From: Sphaerisporangium viridialbum
GTDB taxonomy: Bacteria; Actinomycetota; Actinomycetes; Streptosporangiales; Streptosporangiaceae
Direction of reading: 5' to 3'
DNA: 64,000 nt
NCBI RefSeq assembly: GCF_049674955.1
Contig: NZ_CP187232.1
Span: 3,100,001 to 3,164,000 of the forward strand
Of the stretch, positions 1 through 8,384 are shown piece after piece. Position 1 is the stretch's first letter. Every line of letters begins with the position of its first letter. The translations under genes and the position numbers were made by a program. The notes under the pieces were generated by a model. It ran no database searches. It was not told the DNA's origin and saw only the letters and a list, made by a program, of their open reading frames with translations.

Positions 1-2
1 GC

Positions 3-1016
3 GTCGTCGGCACCGGGCAGGCGAGCAAGGACTTCCAGGTCAAGCAGGTCTGGGAGACCGACCTCGCCGGGTTCGGCGCCTCACCCGAGCCCGTCGACCA
101 GGGCGACACGCTCACCCTCCAGGGCCGGCTGCTGCTCAACGGCACCGGCGGGTACGGGCCGTACAAGGGGCAGAAGGTCTACATCGCCTTCCGCGCCGAG
201 GGCAGCGCCGGTTATGACCGGGTCGCCTACGACTACACCGACTGGAACGGCCGGTTCTCGGCCGGCGTCAAGGCCGACCGCACGGGCTGGTGGCGGGCGG
301 AGTACGACGGCTCGGCGGTCGCGCACAAGGCCACCAGCGACAGCGACCAGGTCGACGTGCGCCAGAAGTCCACCGGCAGCCGGATCACCGGGTTCGACGT
401 GAACCCCGACCCCGCCGACCAGGGCGACAGGCTGTCCGCGCGCGGGCGTCTCGAACTGGACACCTCGCACGGCTGGGAGGGCTACCGGGGGCAGAAGGTC
501 GACCTGCTGTTCAAGCCCGACGGTTCGCGCTCGTGGCAGGTCGTGGGGCACGACTGGACCGACCGTGGCGGCCGGTTCTCGATCGGCGCCCAGGCTGAGC
601 GGTCCGGCTGGTTCCGGGCCGGATTCGACGGCGCCCGGGGCGTGAAGGGCACGAGCAGCCGGTCCGTGTACGTCACGGTCAACGAGCCGGAGCCGCCCGC
701 CGACACCCGGATCATCAAGTTCAACGCGTACCCCGAGCCGGTGAAGTACGGCAAGTACGTCAAGAACAGGGGCACGCTGCAGATCTGGGACGGCGACCAC
801 TGGGTCGCCTACGACCACGTGAAGGTGGCCCTGTACTTCAAGCAGGCCGGCCACTCCAAGTGGGAGTACGTCAAGACGGTCAGCACCAACGGCTCCGGGA
901 AGTTCTGGACCCAGGTCAAGGCCTGGAACTCCGGCTACTGGAAGATCCGCTTCAAGGGCAACGGCGAGGCCACGGCCTCGTCCAGCAGGAGCGACTACGT
1001 GAGGGTGAAGAAGTAA
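3..1016 (+). CDS. Secreted-type protein with three Ig-like repeats (5' partial)
   Basis: The reading frame is open from the first bases and ends at TAA 1014-1016, so only the last 337 residues are present. They hold three related modules of about 105 residues. Each begins like F-x-x-x-P-E/D-P-x-x-x-G, has a central G-Q-K-V or similar strand, a G-R/K-F turn, and ends in S/T-G-W/Y-W/F-R/K-x-x-F/Y-x-G. The modules start near bases 74, 395 and 719. Such beta-sandwich repeats are common in exported actinomycete proteins that act at the cell surface. The signal peptide would lie upstream of the window. No catalytic motif is visible, so a binding or structural role is only an inference. A GC-rich hairpin follows the stop codon. 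Confidence 0.75.
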   Translation, partial: VVGTGQASKDFQVKQVWETDLAGFGASPEPVDQGDTLTLQGRLLLNGTGGYGPYKGQKVYIAFRAEGSAGYDRVAYDYTDWNGRFSAGVKADRTGWWRAEYDGSAVAHKATSDSDQVDVRQKSTGSRITGFDVNPDPADQGDRLSARGRLELDTSHGWEGYRGQKVDLLFKPDGSRSWQVVGHDWTDRGGRFSIGAQAERSGWFRAGFDGARGVKGTSSRSVYVTVNEPEPPADTRIIKFNAYPEPVKYGKYVKNRGTLQIWDGDHWVAYDHVKVALYFKQAGHSKWEYVKTVSTNGSGKFWTQVKAWNSGYWKIRFKGNGEATASSSRSDYVRVKK

Positions 1017-1034
1017 CAGCCCTCAGGCGACACG

Positions 1035-1066
1035 ACGGCCCGGCAGCCCACGAGCTCCCGGGCCGT
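1035..1066 (+). terminator. Hairpin terminator after the Ig-repeat gene
   Basis: A perfect 9-bp stem (ACGGCCCGG with CCGGGCCGT) with a 14-nt loop starts 18 nt after the stop at 1016. There is only a weak T-rich tail, as is usual in high-GC actinomycetes. Confidence 0.55.
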
Positions 1067-1180
1067 TCGCTTGCCCATCAGTGCCCACGCGCAGGAGCGG
1101 CACTCCCCGTTCGACGCTCTGCGGCGCCTTCTCGAAACAGGTTTGATCTGGCTTCGGTTCCGTCTGATGGAATATCCGGC

Positions 1181-2023
1181 ATGTCAACACTTCGCGACAA
1201 GGCCCTGTTGTTCCGCTCGATGCATGTCCCCGGTCGGCCGCTGGTACTGCCCAATGCCTGGGACGTCGCCTCCGCGCGTATCGTGGCGGATGCCGGCGCT
1301 GCCGCGGTCGCCACCACCAGCGCCGGTGTCTCGTGGGCCCTGGGCTATGGGGACGGCGACCACCTGGACCGGGACCGCGGCCTCGACCTGATCGCTCGGG
1401 TCGCCGCAGCGGTCGGCGTTCCGGTGACAGCCGATGTCGAAAGCGGCTACGCGCCCGACCCCGCGGGTGTGGCTGAGACCGTGCGGGGCGTGCTCGCGGC
1501 CGGAGCCGTCGGCATCAATCTGGAGGACTCACTCCGCGCGGGCCCGGCCCTGCTGCGTCCCATCCTGGAGCAGTCCGAGCGCATCGCGGCTGCCCGTAGT
1601 GCCGCGGACACCGCTGGTGTGCCGCTGTTCGTCAACACCCGAATCGACACGCACCGTCTGCCGGCCGGGGACCCCGCGGTTTGGCTGAAGGAAACCCTCG
1701 CCCGGGCCGAGGCCTACGTGGCAGCCGGTGCTGACGGAGTGTTCGTTCTCGGTGCTCTGGATGCGGAGACCATCACGGCGCTCGTGCGTGCGGTGTCCGT
1801 GCCAGTGAATGTCCTGGCGGGTCCTGGGACTCTCACCGTGCCCGCGCTCGCGGCGTTGGGTGTGGCTCGTGTGAGTGCTGGGTCCTCGATCGCCGAGGCG
1901 GCGTACGGCTTGGTCGCACGTGCCGCCCGGGAACTGCTCACCGACGGCACCTGTGGAGCCCTTGAGGGCGGTCTTGAGTACGGCACCCTCAATTCGCTGC
2001 TGCTGGCAGAACCCGGCCGCTGA
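1181..2023 (+). CDS. Isocitrate lyase / phosphoenolpyruvate mutase family protein
   Basis: A 280-residue protein of the PEP mutase / isocitrate lyase superfamily, which makes or breaks C-C or P-C bonds next to a carboxylate in a Mg-dependent TIM barrel. Visible family marks are the N-terminal VLPNAWD strand (residues 22-28), TADVESGYA (83-91) and INLEDS (112-117), which carry the usual metal- and substrate-binding acidic residues. The canonical catalytic K-K-C-G-H of true isocitrate lyase is absent, so this belongs to the short oxaloacetate hydrolase / methylisocitrate-lyase-like group of unassigned substrate. ATG 1181 was chosen because homology starts there; the frame stays open far upstream. 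It stands alone and converges on the ABC transporter genes. Confidence 0.85.
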   Translation: MSTLRDKALLFRSMHVPGRPLVLPNAWDVASARIVADAGAAAVATTSAGVSWALGYGDGDHLDRDRGLDLIARVAAAVGVPVTADVESGYAPDPAGVAETVRGVLAAGAVGINLEDSLRAGPALLRPILEQSERIAAARSAADTAGVPLFVNTRIDTHRLPAGDPAVWLKETLARAEAYVAAGADGVFVLGALDAETITALVRAVSVPVNVLAGPGTLTVPALAALGVARVSAGSSIAEAAYGLVARAARELLTDGTCGALEGGLEYGTLNSLLLAEPGR

Positions 2024-2054
2024 TCCGTGAGCGGTGCCGACCGTCTCGAGCCGG

Positions 2055-2926
2055 CTAGTCGGTGCGGCGGAACTGGGCGATGGCGATGCCGAGCAGGGCC
2101 AGTCCCATGAGGGCGACGATCCCGAGCTCGACCATGACCGGCACATGCCAGCCGAACCAGTGGACGCCGGGGTTGAGCGCGTCCACGACCCTCGGGTCCA
2201 CGTTGAGGTGGCTGAAGACCGCGTGCCGCATCGGGTCGACGGCGTACGTCAGGGGGTTGATCTTCGTCAGGAAGGCCAGCCATCCGGGCAGGCCGGCCAG
2301 GGGGAACATCGCCCCCGAAAGGAAGATCATAGGCATGATCGCCATCTGCATGATCCCGAAAAAAACTGCATGTTCTTCATGCGGGCGGCGAGGCTCACGC
2401 CGAAGGCGGTGATCGTGACCGACGCGAGGAACATCTCGCCGAGCAGGGTCAGGATCAGCGTCGGGGAGTAGGGCACGTGGACCAGCCCAGCGAGGGCCAA
2501 GATGATGATGCCCTGCACGGTCGCCACGATGCCGCCGCCCAGGCACTTGCCGATCACGATGGCGGCCCGGCTGACCGGGGCGACCAGCATCTCGCGCAGG
2601 AACCCGAACTCGCGGTCCCACACGATCGAGCCCGCCGAGAACATCGCCGTCGTGATCACCGTCATGGCGATCACACCGGGGTAGATGAAGGTGCGGAAGT
2701 CCACCCCCTGGCTCGGCCCCCGTGAGACCAGCGTGCTCAGGCCGGTGCCCATCACGAACAGCCACAGCACGGGCTGCACCAGCGTGGACACCATGCGCGT
2801 GCGGTCGTTGACGAACCGCAGCAGCTCACGGTGAAGAACGATCTTGATAGCCCGGATGTCGTGCCTGACGCTGCGCCCGGGTACGTGGACCCGGACGACT
2901 CCGGGCGCGGTGACGCCGGTTGCCAT
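2055..2926 (-). pseudogene. ABC-2 type exporter permease, frameshifted (DrrB-like)
   Basis: The first part (2926 down to about 2366) encodes a cytoplasmic start, then membrane segments such as TLVQPVLWLFVMGTG and the conserved IVWDREFGFLREMLVAP loop of drug-export permeases. At a run of seven A on the + strand (2359-2365) the frame breaks. The rest of the protein (FGIMQMAIMPMIFLSG through FRRTD) continues in the next frame to the stop at 2055. With six A the two halves join into one continuous ABC-2 permease of roughly 290 residues. A strong GAGGAGG ribosome site precedes ATG 2926, and the stop of the ATPase gene lies 3 nt upstream. The break may be a sequencing error, a recent mutation or slippage; the rest of the gene is undamaged. 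Confidence 0.8.
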
Positions 2927-2929
2927 CGT

Positions 2930-3913
2930 CTACCTCCTCGCCATGGCGCGCATCCACGACGAGCCGCCGGTCTCGCCCTCGGCGTCGCGGATCGTGGAGC
3001 CGGTGTAGTTCATGAACACGTCGTCGAGTGAGGGCCGCGACACGCTGACCGAGCGGATCGGCACCCCGAGCTCGGCGAACAGCCGGGGGACGAACTCCTC
3101 CCCGGAGGGGACGGCGAAGGTGACCACGCCCTCGCGGACGGCCGCGTCGAGGCCGAAACGCTCCTTGAGCGCGGCGATGGCGGTCTCGTCGTCACCGGTC
3201 TGGATCTGCACGCGGTCTTCGCCGATGCCGGCCTTCAGGGCCTCGGGGGAGTCGATGACCACGATCTCGCCATGATCGATGATGGCGATGCGGTCGCAGT
3301 ACTCCGCCTCCTCCATGTAATGCGTGGTCATGAAGATGGTGATGTCCTCGGTGTGCCGCAGTTTATCGATATATCCCCAGATAGCCGATCGAGTCTGGGG
3401 ATCCAGGCCTACCGTGGGCTCGTCCAGGAAAAGCACGCGCGGTGAGTGGAGCAGGCCCCGCGCGATCTCCAGCCGGCGTTTCATGCCGCCGGAGAATGTG
3501 TAGACCTTGGCGTCCTTGCGGTCCCAGAGCGCGACCATCTCCATGACCTGCCTGATCCGCTCGTTGACGACCTCCCTCTGCACCCCGTACAGCTCGGCGT
3601 GGAAGCGGAGGTTCTGCTCGGCCGACAGGTAGCCGTCCAGGGTCGGATCCTGGAACACCAGGCCGATGTTGCGCCGTACCTCGTCCCGCTGCTTGACCAC
3701 GTCGTGCCCGGCCACCTCGGCCGAGCCGCCCGTCGGGCCCACGAGCGTGCAGAGCATGCTGATCGTGGTCGTCTTGCCCGCGCCGTTGGGCCCGAGGAAG
3801 CCGAAGACCTCGCCCGGCAGCACCTCGAAGTCGATGCCCTTGACGGCCTCGACGTTGCCATAACTTTTCTTCAGCCCCCGTACGGCGACGGCGGGCGCCT
3901 CACTTGTCGTCAC
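2930..3913 (-). CDS. ABC exporter ATP-binding protein (DrrA-like)
   Basis: A 327-residue ATPase with Walker A GPNGAGKTT (residues 41-49), signature FSGGMKRRLE (about 140-149), Walker B VLFLDEPT (160-167) and a switch His in MTTHYMEEAEYCD. The approximately 100-residue C-terminal extension is typical of DrrA/daunorubicin-resistance type ATPases, which pair with ABC-2 permeases to export drugs or lipids. GTG 3913 follows a strong GGAGGAAGGGGAG site. It is directly followed by the permease gene (3-nt gap), so the two form an exporter operon. An AT-rich palindromic region lies about 85-120 nt upstream and may hold its operator. Confidence 0.9.
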   Translation of the reverse strand: MTTSEAPAVAVRGLKKSYGNVEAVKGIDFEVLPGEVFGFLGPNGAGKTTTISMLCTLVGPTGGSAEVAGHDVVKQRDEVRRNIGLVFQDPTLDGYLSAEQNLRFHAELYGVQREVVNERIRQVMEMVALWDRKDAKVYTFSGGMKRRLEIARGLLHSPRVLFLDEPTVGLDPQTRSAIWGYIDKLRHTEDITIFMTTHYMEEAEYCDRIAIIDHGEIVVIDSPEALKAGIGEDRVQIQTGDDETAIAALKERFGLDAAVREGVVTFAVPSGEEFVPRLFAELGVPIRSVSVSRPSLDDVFMNYTGSTIRDAEGETGGSSWMRAMARR

Positions 3914-3997
3914 TTCTCCCCTTCCTCCTGGTTCCCCGCACGCGTAGCTCCATCATCTCCTCGGGCACGCTTCGCCGGTAGGTACGGTTGCTCTGAA

Positions 3998-4030
3998 CTA
4001 TCTAGATAGGTGAAAGATATATCGAGATAG
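3998..4030. promoter_or_regulatory. AT-rich palindromes upstream of the exporter operon
   Basis: A perfect 12-bp palindrome CTATCTAGATAG (3998-4009) is followed after 6 nt by the imperfect GATATATCGAGATAG (4016-4030). The AT-richness is striking in this genome. The position upstream of the exporter ATPase gene suggests operators. The binding regulator is unknown; PadR-type repressors often use such A/T palindromes, but none is adjacent. Confidence 0.45.
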
Positions 4031-4090
4031 TACGCAGAACAAGGCCTGTGTCCGGGCATGGGAAGGCCGGGTCCGGGCGAAAGGCCGGGA

Positions 4091-4106
4091 GTTAGCGTTC
4101 GTTAAC
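4091..4106. promoter_or_regulatory. GTTA-N8-TAAC palindrome over the tetR stop codon
   Basis: GTTAGCGTTCGTTAAC overlaps the TAA stop of the TetR gene. It matches the 4740-4755 site at every position except the two central bases. It could be a third binding site, placed toward the downstream exporter. Confidence 0.5.
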
Positions 4107-4688
4107 GAGGCTGGCCAGGGCGACGCGGGCCATGCGGCGCAGGAGGTCGGACATGGCGTCGCGGGCCAGCTCGCCGGCGCTGTGCGGGGTGGAGTTCAGC
4201 AGCCCGAAGACCGCGTGGGTGGCGGCGCGCAGCACCGGCGGCCGTACCCCCGGGTACAGCTCGGTCAGGACGGTGACCCACTCCTCGACGTACAGCCGCT
4301 GGAGCCGCCTGATCTGCCGCCGGGCGGGTTCGGGCACGTTGCCCAGTTCGCGGTCGTGCACGGTGATCAGCGCGGGATGGTCGAGCGCGAACTCGATCTG
4401 CCCGGTGATCAGCGCGTCGAGGGCCTCGCCGCCGTCCGCGGCCCGGGTGACCCGCTCGACCGCCGAGGTGCGCAGGCGCTCGCTGATGTCCAGCAGCATC
4501 TCCGACAGCAGGGAGTCCTTGCCGCTGAAGTGGCGGTAGAGCGCGGGCCCGGAAATGCCGACCGCGCCGCCGATCTCCTCGATCGACACCCCGTGGAAGC
4601 CCCTGGCCGCGAACAGCGTGGCGGCGGCGTCCAGGATCTCCCTGCGGCGAGGGCTCGGAACGCGGGTAGGACTCCGCACAACGGTCAT
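4092..4688 (-). CDS. TetR-family regulator of the acyl-CoA carboxylase operon
   Basis: A 198-residue TetR repressor. The N-terminal helix-turn-helix is clear: RREILDAAATLFAARGFHGV, then the recognition helix ISGPALYRHFSGKDSLL; the C-terminal half is the effector domain. ATG 4688 is preferred. It has no Shine-Dalgarno, but a candidate -10 TACTAT (4702-4697) and -35 TTAGTC (4726-4721) place transcription start almost at the ATG, so the mRNA may be leaderless. It is divergent from the carboxylase operon and the intergenic space holds two GTTA-N8-TAAC palindromes, one over its own -35. That fits autoregulation and an acyl-CoA-type effector, by analogy with actinomycete TetR repressors of short-chain acyl-CoA genes. 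Confidence 0.85.
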   Translation of the reverse strand: MTVVRSPTRVPSPRRREILDAAATLFAARGFHGVSIEEIGGAVGISGPALYRHFSGKDSLLSEMLLDISERLRTSAVERVTRAADGGEALDALITGQIEFALDHPALITVHDRELGNVPEPARRQIRRLQRLYVEEWVTVLTELYPGVRPPVLRAATHAVFGLLNSTPHSAGELARDAMSDLLRRMARVALASLVNER

Positions 4689-4711
4689 GACCGGCAATAG
4701 TAGACGAATCC

Positions 4712-4727
4712 GTTAATGATGACTAAC
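4712..4727. promoter_or_regulatory. Operator-like palindrome over the tetR -35 region
   Basis: GTTAATGATGACTAAC keeps the GTTA-N8-TAAC arms. It overlaps the candidate -35 of the divergent TetR gene, so binding would repress tetR. Its centre is 28 bp from that of the 4740-4755 site. Confidence 0.5.
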
Positions 4728-4739
4728 ATCCAGGGCGTT

Positions 4740-4755
4740 GTTAGCGAGCGTTAAC
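4740..4755. promoter_or_regulatory. Operator-like palindrome before the carboxylase operon
   Basis: GTTAGCGAGCGTTAAC lies just upstream of the GGGAGG ribosome site and ATG 4774, downstream of a possible -10 TAACAT (4724-4729). A bound repressor here would block the operon. Confidence 0.6.
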
Positions 4756-4773
4756 CACTGGGAGGTGTGCGTC

Positions 4774-6354
4774 ATGGGCCCTGTGCTCCGGTCGGCGGCG
4801 AGCCCGGTCGGCGAGGAGTTCAAGCGCAACGCGGAGGTCAACGAGCGTCTGGCCGCCGACCTGCGCGAACGCCTGGCGGTCGCGGCCCTCGGCGGCCCCG
4901 AGCGGTCCCGTGCGCGGCACGTCGAGCGCGGCAAACTCCTGCCCCGCGACCGCGTCGGCACGCTGCTCGACCCCGGTTCCCGCTTCCTGGAGCTCTCCCC
5001 GCTGGCCGCCACCGGGCTGTACGGCGACGAGGCCCCCGCAGCCGGGATCATCACCGGAGTCGGCCGGGTCAGCGGCAGGGAATGCGTGATCGTCGCCAAC
5101 GACGCGACCGTGAAGGGCGGCACCTACTACCCGCTCACGGTCAAGAAGCACCTGCGCGCCCAGGAGGTCGCCCTCCACAACCACCTGCCGTGCGTCTACC
5201 TGGTCGACTCCGGCGGCGCGTTCCTGCCCCTGCAGGACGAGGTCTTCCCCGACCGGGAGCATTTCGGGCGCATCTTCTACAACCAGGCCACCATGTCGTC
5301 GCGCGGCATCCCGCAGATCGCAGCCGTGCTCGGCTCCTGCACGGCCGGAGGCGCGTACGTGCCCGCCATGAGCGACGAGGCGGTCATCGTGAGGAACCAG
5401 GGCACGATCTTCCTGGGCGGCCCGCCGCTGGTGAAGGCCGCGACCGGCGAGGAGGTCACGGCCGAGGAGCTCGGCGGCGGCGACGTGCACGCCCGCGTCA
5501 GCGGGGTCACCGACCACCTCGCCGACGACGACGCCCACGCCCTGTCCATGGTGCGCGACATCGTCTCGACGCTCGCGCCGAGACACCCCGCACCCTGGGA
5601 GCGCGCCCGTCCGGAGGAGCCGCTGCACGACCCCCGCGACCTGTACGGCATCGTGCCCGCCGACACCCGCACCCCGTACGACGTGCGCGAGGTCATCGGC
5701 CGCGTCGTCGACGGCAGCCGCTTCCTGGAGTTCAAGCCGGAGTACGGCCACACGCTGGTGACCGGCTTCGCCCACATCCACGGGCATCCGGTGGGGATCG
5801 TCGCCAACAACGGCATCCTGTTCAGCGAGTCCGCGCTGAAGGGCGCGCACTTCATCGAGCTGTGCGACCAGCGGAAGATCCCGCTGGTGTTCCTGCAGAA
5901 CATCAGCGGGTTCATGGTGGGCCGCGCGTACGAGGCCGGGGGCATCGCCAAGCACGGCGCCAAGATGGTCACCGCCGTCTCCTGCGCCCGCGTGCCCAAG
6001 CTCACCGTGGTCGTCGGCGGATCGTTCGGGGCGGGCAACTACGCGATGGCCGGACGGGCGTACTCACCGCGCTTCCTGTGGATGTGGCCCAACGCCCGCA
6101 TCTCGGTCATGGGCGGCGAGCAGGCCGCCAACGTCCTGGCCACCGTGCGGCCCGGCGGCGAGGACGACGCGGAGTTCAAGCGCGCGATCCGCGAGCGGTA
6201 CGAGGAGCAGGGCAACCCGTACTACTCCACCGCGCGGCTGTGGGACGACGGCGTGATCGACCCCCTCGACACCCGCACGGTACTCGGGCTGGCCCTGTCC
6301 GCAGCGGCCAACGCCCCCCTCGACCCCATCGGCTACGGCGTCTTCCGGATGTGA
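4774..6354 (+). CDS. Acyl-CoA carboxylase carboxyltransferase (methylcrotonyl-CoA type) beta subunit
   Basis: A 526-residue biotin-dependent carboxyltransferase. It moves CO2 from carboxybiotin to an acyl-CoA, most likely 3-methylcrotonyl-CoA in leucine breakdown. The crotonase-fold halves show GSCTAGGAYVPAMSDE, then IFLGGPPLVKAATGEEV and, in the second half, LQNISGFMVGRAYEAGGIAK and GGSFGAGNYAMAGRAYSPRF. The GGPPLVKAATGE stretch is characteristic of methylcrotonyl-CoA rather than propionyl-CoA carboxylases. ATG 4774 has a GGGAGG site 8 nt upstream; an earlier in-frame start would run through the operator. First gene of a four-gene operon: the alpha subunit starts 2 nt after its stop. Confidence 0.9.
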   Translation: MGPVLRSAASPVGEEFKRNAEVNERLAADLRERLAVAALGGPERSRARHVERGKLLPRDRVGTLLDPGSRFLELSPLAATGLYGDEAPAAGIITGVGRVSGRECVIVANDATVKGGTYYPLTVKKHLRAQEVALHNHLPCVYLVDSGGAFLPLQDEVFPDREHFGRIFYNQATMSSRGIPQIAAVLGSCTAGGAYVPAMSDEAVIVRNQGTIFLGGPPLVKAATGEEVTAEELGGGDVHARVSGVTDHLADDDAHALSMVRDIVSTLAPRHPAPWERARPEEPLHDPRDLYGIVPADTRTPYDVREVIGRVVDGSRFLEFKPEYGHTLVTGFAHIHGHPVGIVANNGILFSESALKGAHFIELCDQRKIPLVFLQNISGFMVGRAYEAGGIAKHGAKMVTAVSCARVPKLTVVVGGSFGAGNYAMAGRAYSPRFLWMWPNARISVMGGEQAANVLATVRPGGEDDAEFKRAIRERYEEQGNPYYSTARLWDDGVIDPLDTRTVLGLALSAAANAPLDPIGYGVFRM

Positions 6355-6356
6355 TC

Positions 6357-8384
6357 ATGTTCGACACCGTTCTTGTCGCCAACCGGGGCGAGATCGCGCT
6401 CCGCGTCATCAGAACCCTGCGCCGGCTCGGCGTCCGGTCCGTCGCCGTGTACAGCGACGCGGACGCGGGCGCCCGGCACGTCCGCGAGGCCGACACGGCC
6501 GTACGGCTGGCCTCCGGCTACCTCGACATCGAGCAGGTGATCGCGGCCGCGAAGCTCAGCGGGGCCGGGGCCGTGCACCCCGGGTACGGGTTCCTGGCCG
6601 AGAACACCGCGTTCGCGCGGCGCTGCGCCGAGGAGGGCCTGGTCTTCGTCGGCCCGCCGCCCGAGGCCGTCGAGGCGATGGGCGACAAGATCCGCGCCAA
6701 GGCCACCGTGGCAGCGGCGGGCGTGCCCGTCGTCCCCGGCGGAGCGGAGCCCGCCGACGACCTCACCGAAGCGGCCGGCCGCATCGGCTACCCCGTGTTG
6801 ATCAAGCCCTCGGCGGGCGGCGGCGGCAAGGGCATGCTGGTCGTGCGCTCGCCGGAGGAGATGCCCCAGGCCATCGAGTCGGCGCGCCGCACGGCCGCCG
6901 CCGCGTTCGGGGACGCCACGTTGCTGGTCGAGCGGTTCGTCGCCGACCCCCGGCACATCGAGATCCAGGTGCTGGCCGACGCCCACGGCAACGTCGTCCA
7001 CCTCGGCGAGCGCGAGTGCAGCCTCCAGCGCCGCCACCAGAAGATCGTCGAGGAGGCGCCCTCGCCGCTGCTGGACGAGGACACGCGGCGGAGCATGGGC
7101 GCGGACGCGGTGCGGGCCGCGAGGTCCGTCGGGTACGTGGGCGCGGGCACCGTCGAGTTCATCGTCTCCGGCGAGCAGCCGGGGCACCCGGGCTACTTCA
7201 TCGAGATGAACACCCGGCTCCAGGTCGAGCACCCGGTCACCGAGCTGGTCACCGGCCTCGATCTCGTGGAGCTCCAGCTCCGGGTCGCGGCGGGGGAGCC
7301 GCTGCCGCTGACGCAGGACGACGTACGGCTGAGCGGCCACGCCGTCGAGGCCCGCGTCTACGCCGAGGACCCCTCCCGGGACTTCCTGCCCACGGGCGGA
7401 CGGGTGCTCGCGCTCGCGGAGCCGGAGGGCGACGGAGTCCGGGTGGACTCGGGGCTCCAGGCGGGCACGGTCGTCGGCAGCGACTACGACCCGATGCTGT
7501 CCAAGGTGATCGCATGGGGCCCGGACAGGGAGAGCGCGCTGCGGCGGCTGGACGCGGCGCTGCGGGCGACGACCGTCCTCGGCGTGACGACCAACATCGC
7601 GTTCCTGCGGGCGCTGCTCGCCGACCAGGACGTGGCGGCGGGGAACCTCGGCACCGGCCTGATCGACCGGCGCCTTCCCGCGCTGCTCGCCGCCGCCTAC
7701 GGTCCGGGAGCCCTGCCGGACGAGGTGCCGGCCGCGGCGGCGCTGGTCCTGCAGGACCGGCTCCTCTCGGCCGCAGGCGACGACCCGTGGGACGTGCCGG
7801 ACGGCTGGCGGGTCGGCGAGCCCGCCTGGACCCCCTGGCTCCTGACGGCGCGGGGCCAGACCGCCGAGGTCGGCGTCCGCGGCCTTCCCCGGACGGGCGC
7901 CGAGGTGGCCGTGGGCGGCGCGCCTCCGGCCGAGGCCCGGCTCGCCCACGGGAAGAACGGCGAGATCTTCGTGACGCTGGGCGGCCTGACCTCCCGCTTC
8001 ACCCACGCCGTGGACGGCGGCACCGTCTGGCTCGGCAGGGACGGGCGGTCCTGGGCGATCACGCCGCACGAGCCGGGAGAACGCGGCGACCGCGCGGGAG
8101 CGGGCGGTGCGGGCGACGGGGTGGTCCGCAGCCCGATGCCCGGCACCGTGCTGCTGGTCAAGGTGGTCCCCGGCGAGCGGGTCACCGAGGGGCAGCCGCT
8201 GCTGATCGTCGAGGCGATGAAGATGGAGCACACCGTCACCGCCCCCTCGGACGGGGTCGTCGCGGAGCTTCCCGCGCGCGCCGGGCAGCCGGTCGACATG
8301 GACGCGGTGCTGGCCGTCGTCCGCGCCGAGATCCCCGATACGGACACGGTGACGGACACGGACTCAGGGACGGGAGGGGCATGA
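6357..8384 (+). CDS. Acyl-CoA carboxylase alpha subunit: biotin carboxylase plus biotin carrier
   Basis: A 675-residue fusion. Biotin carboxylase fills about the first 450 residues: VANRGEIALRVIRTLRR at the start, the ATP-grasp glycine loop KPSAGGGGKGM, ERECSLQRRHQKIVEE and EMNTRLQVEHPVTE. A linker domain follows, and a C-terminal biotinyl domain with EAMKMEH, where Lys622 carries biotin. It uses ATP and bicarbonate to carboxylate biotin for the beta subunit encoded just upstream. ATG 6357 is 2 nt after the beta stop, implying translational coupling; a GTG two codons earlier is possible. Before the stop is a short Thr/Asp tail encoded by an ACGGACACGG-like repeat. Confidence 0.92.
   Translation: MFDTVLVANRGEIALRVIRTLRRLGVRSVAVYSDADAGARHVREADTAVRLASGYLDIEQVIAAAKLSGAGAVHPGYGFLAENTAFARRCAEEGLVFVGPPPEAVEAMGDKIRAKATVAAAGVPVVPGGAEPADDLTEAAGRIGYPVLIKPSAGGGGKGMLVVRSPEEMPQAIESARRTAAAAFGDATLLVERFVADPRHIEIQVLADAHGNVVHLGERECSLQRRHQKIVEEAPSPLLDEDTRRSMGADAVRAARSVGYVGAGTVEFIVSGEQPGHPGYFIEMNTRLQVEHPVTELVTGLDLVELQLRVAAGEPLPLTQDDVRLSGHAVEARVYAEDPSRDFLPTGGRVLALAEPEGDGVRVDSGLQAGTVVGSDYDPMLSKVIAWGPDRESALRRLDAALRATTVLGVTTNIAFLRALLADQDVAAGNLGTGLIDRRLPALLAAAYGPGALPDEVPAAAALVLQDRLLSAAGDDPWDVPDGWRVGEPAWTPWLLTARGQTAEVGVRGLPRTGAEVAVGGAPPAEARLAHGKNGEIFVTLGGLTSRFTHAVDGGTVWLGRDGRSWAITPHEPGERGDRAGAGGAGDGVVRSPMPGTVLLVKVVPGERVTEGQPLLIVEAMKMEHTVTAPSDGVVAELPARAGQPVDMDAVLAVVRAEIPDTDTVTDTDSGTGGA

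Noticed and set aside
2355..2370. Programmed ribosomal frameshift in the permease gene
   Set aside because: A slippery run is present but no supporting downstream structure or Shine-Dalgarno stimulator was seen; error or mutation is simpler.
6333..8231. Long reverse-strand open frame opposite the carboxylase alpha gene
   Set aside because: It is an antisense shadow produced by high GC; the + strand has clear biotin carboxylase motifs.
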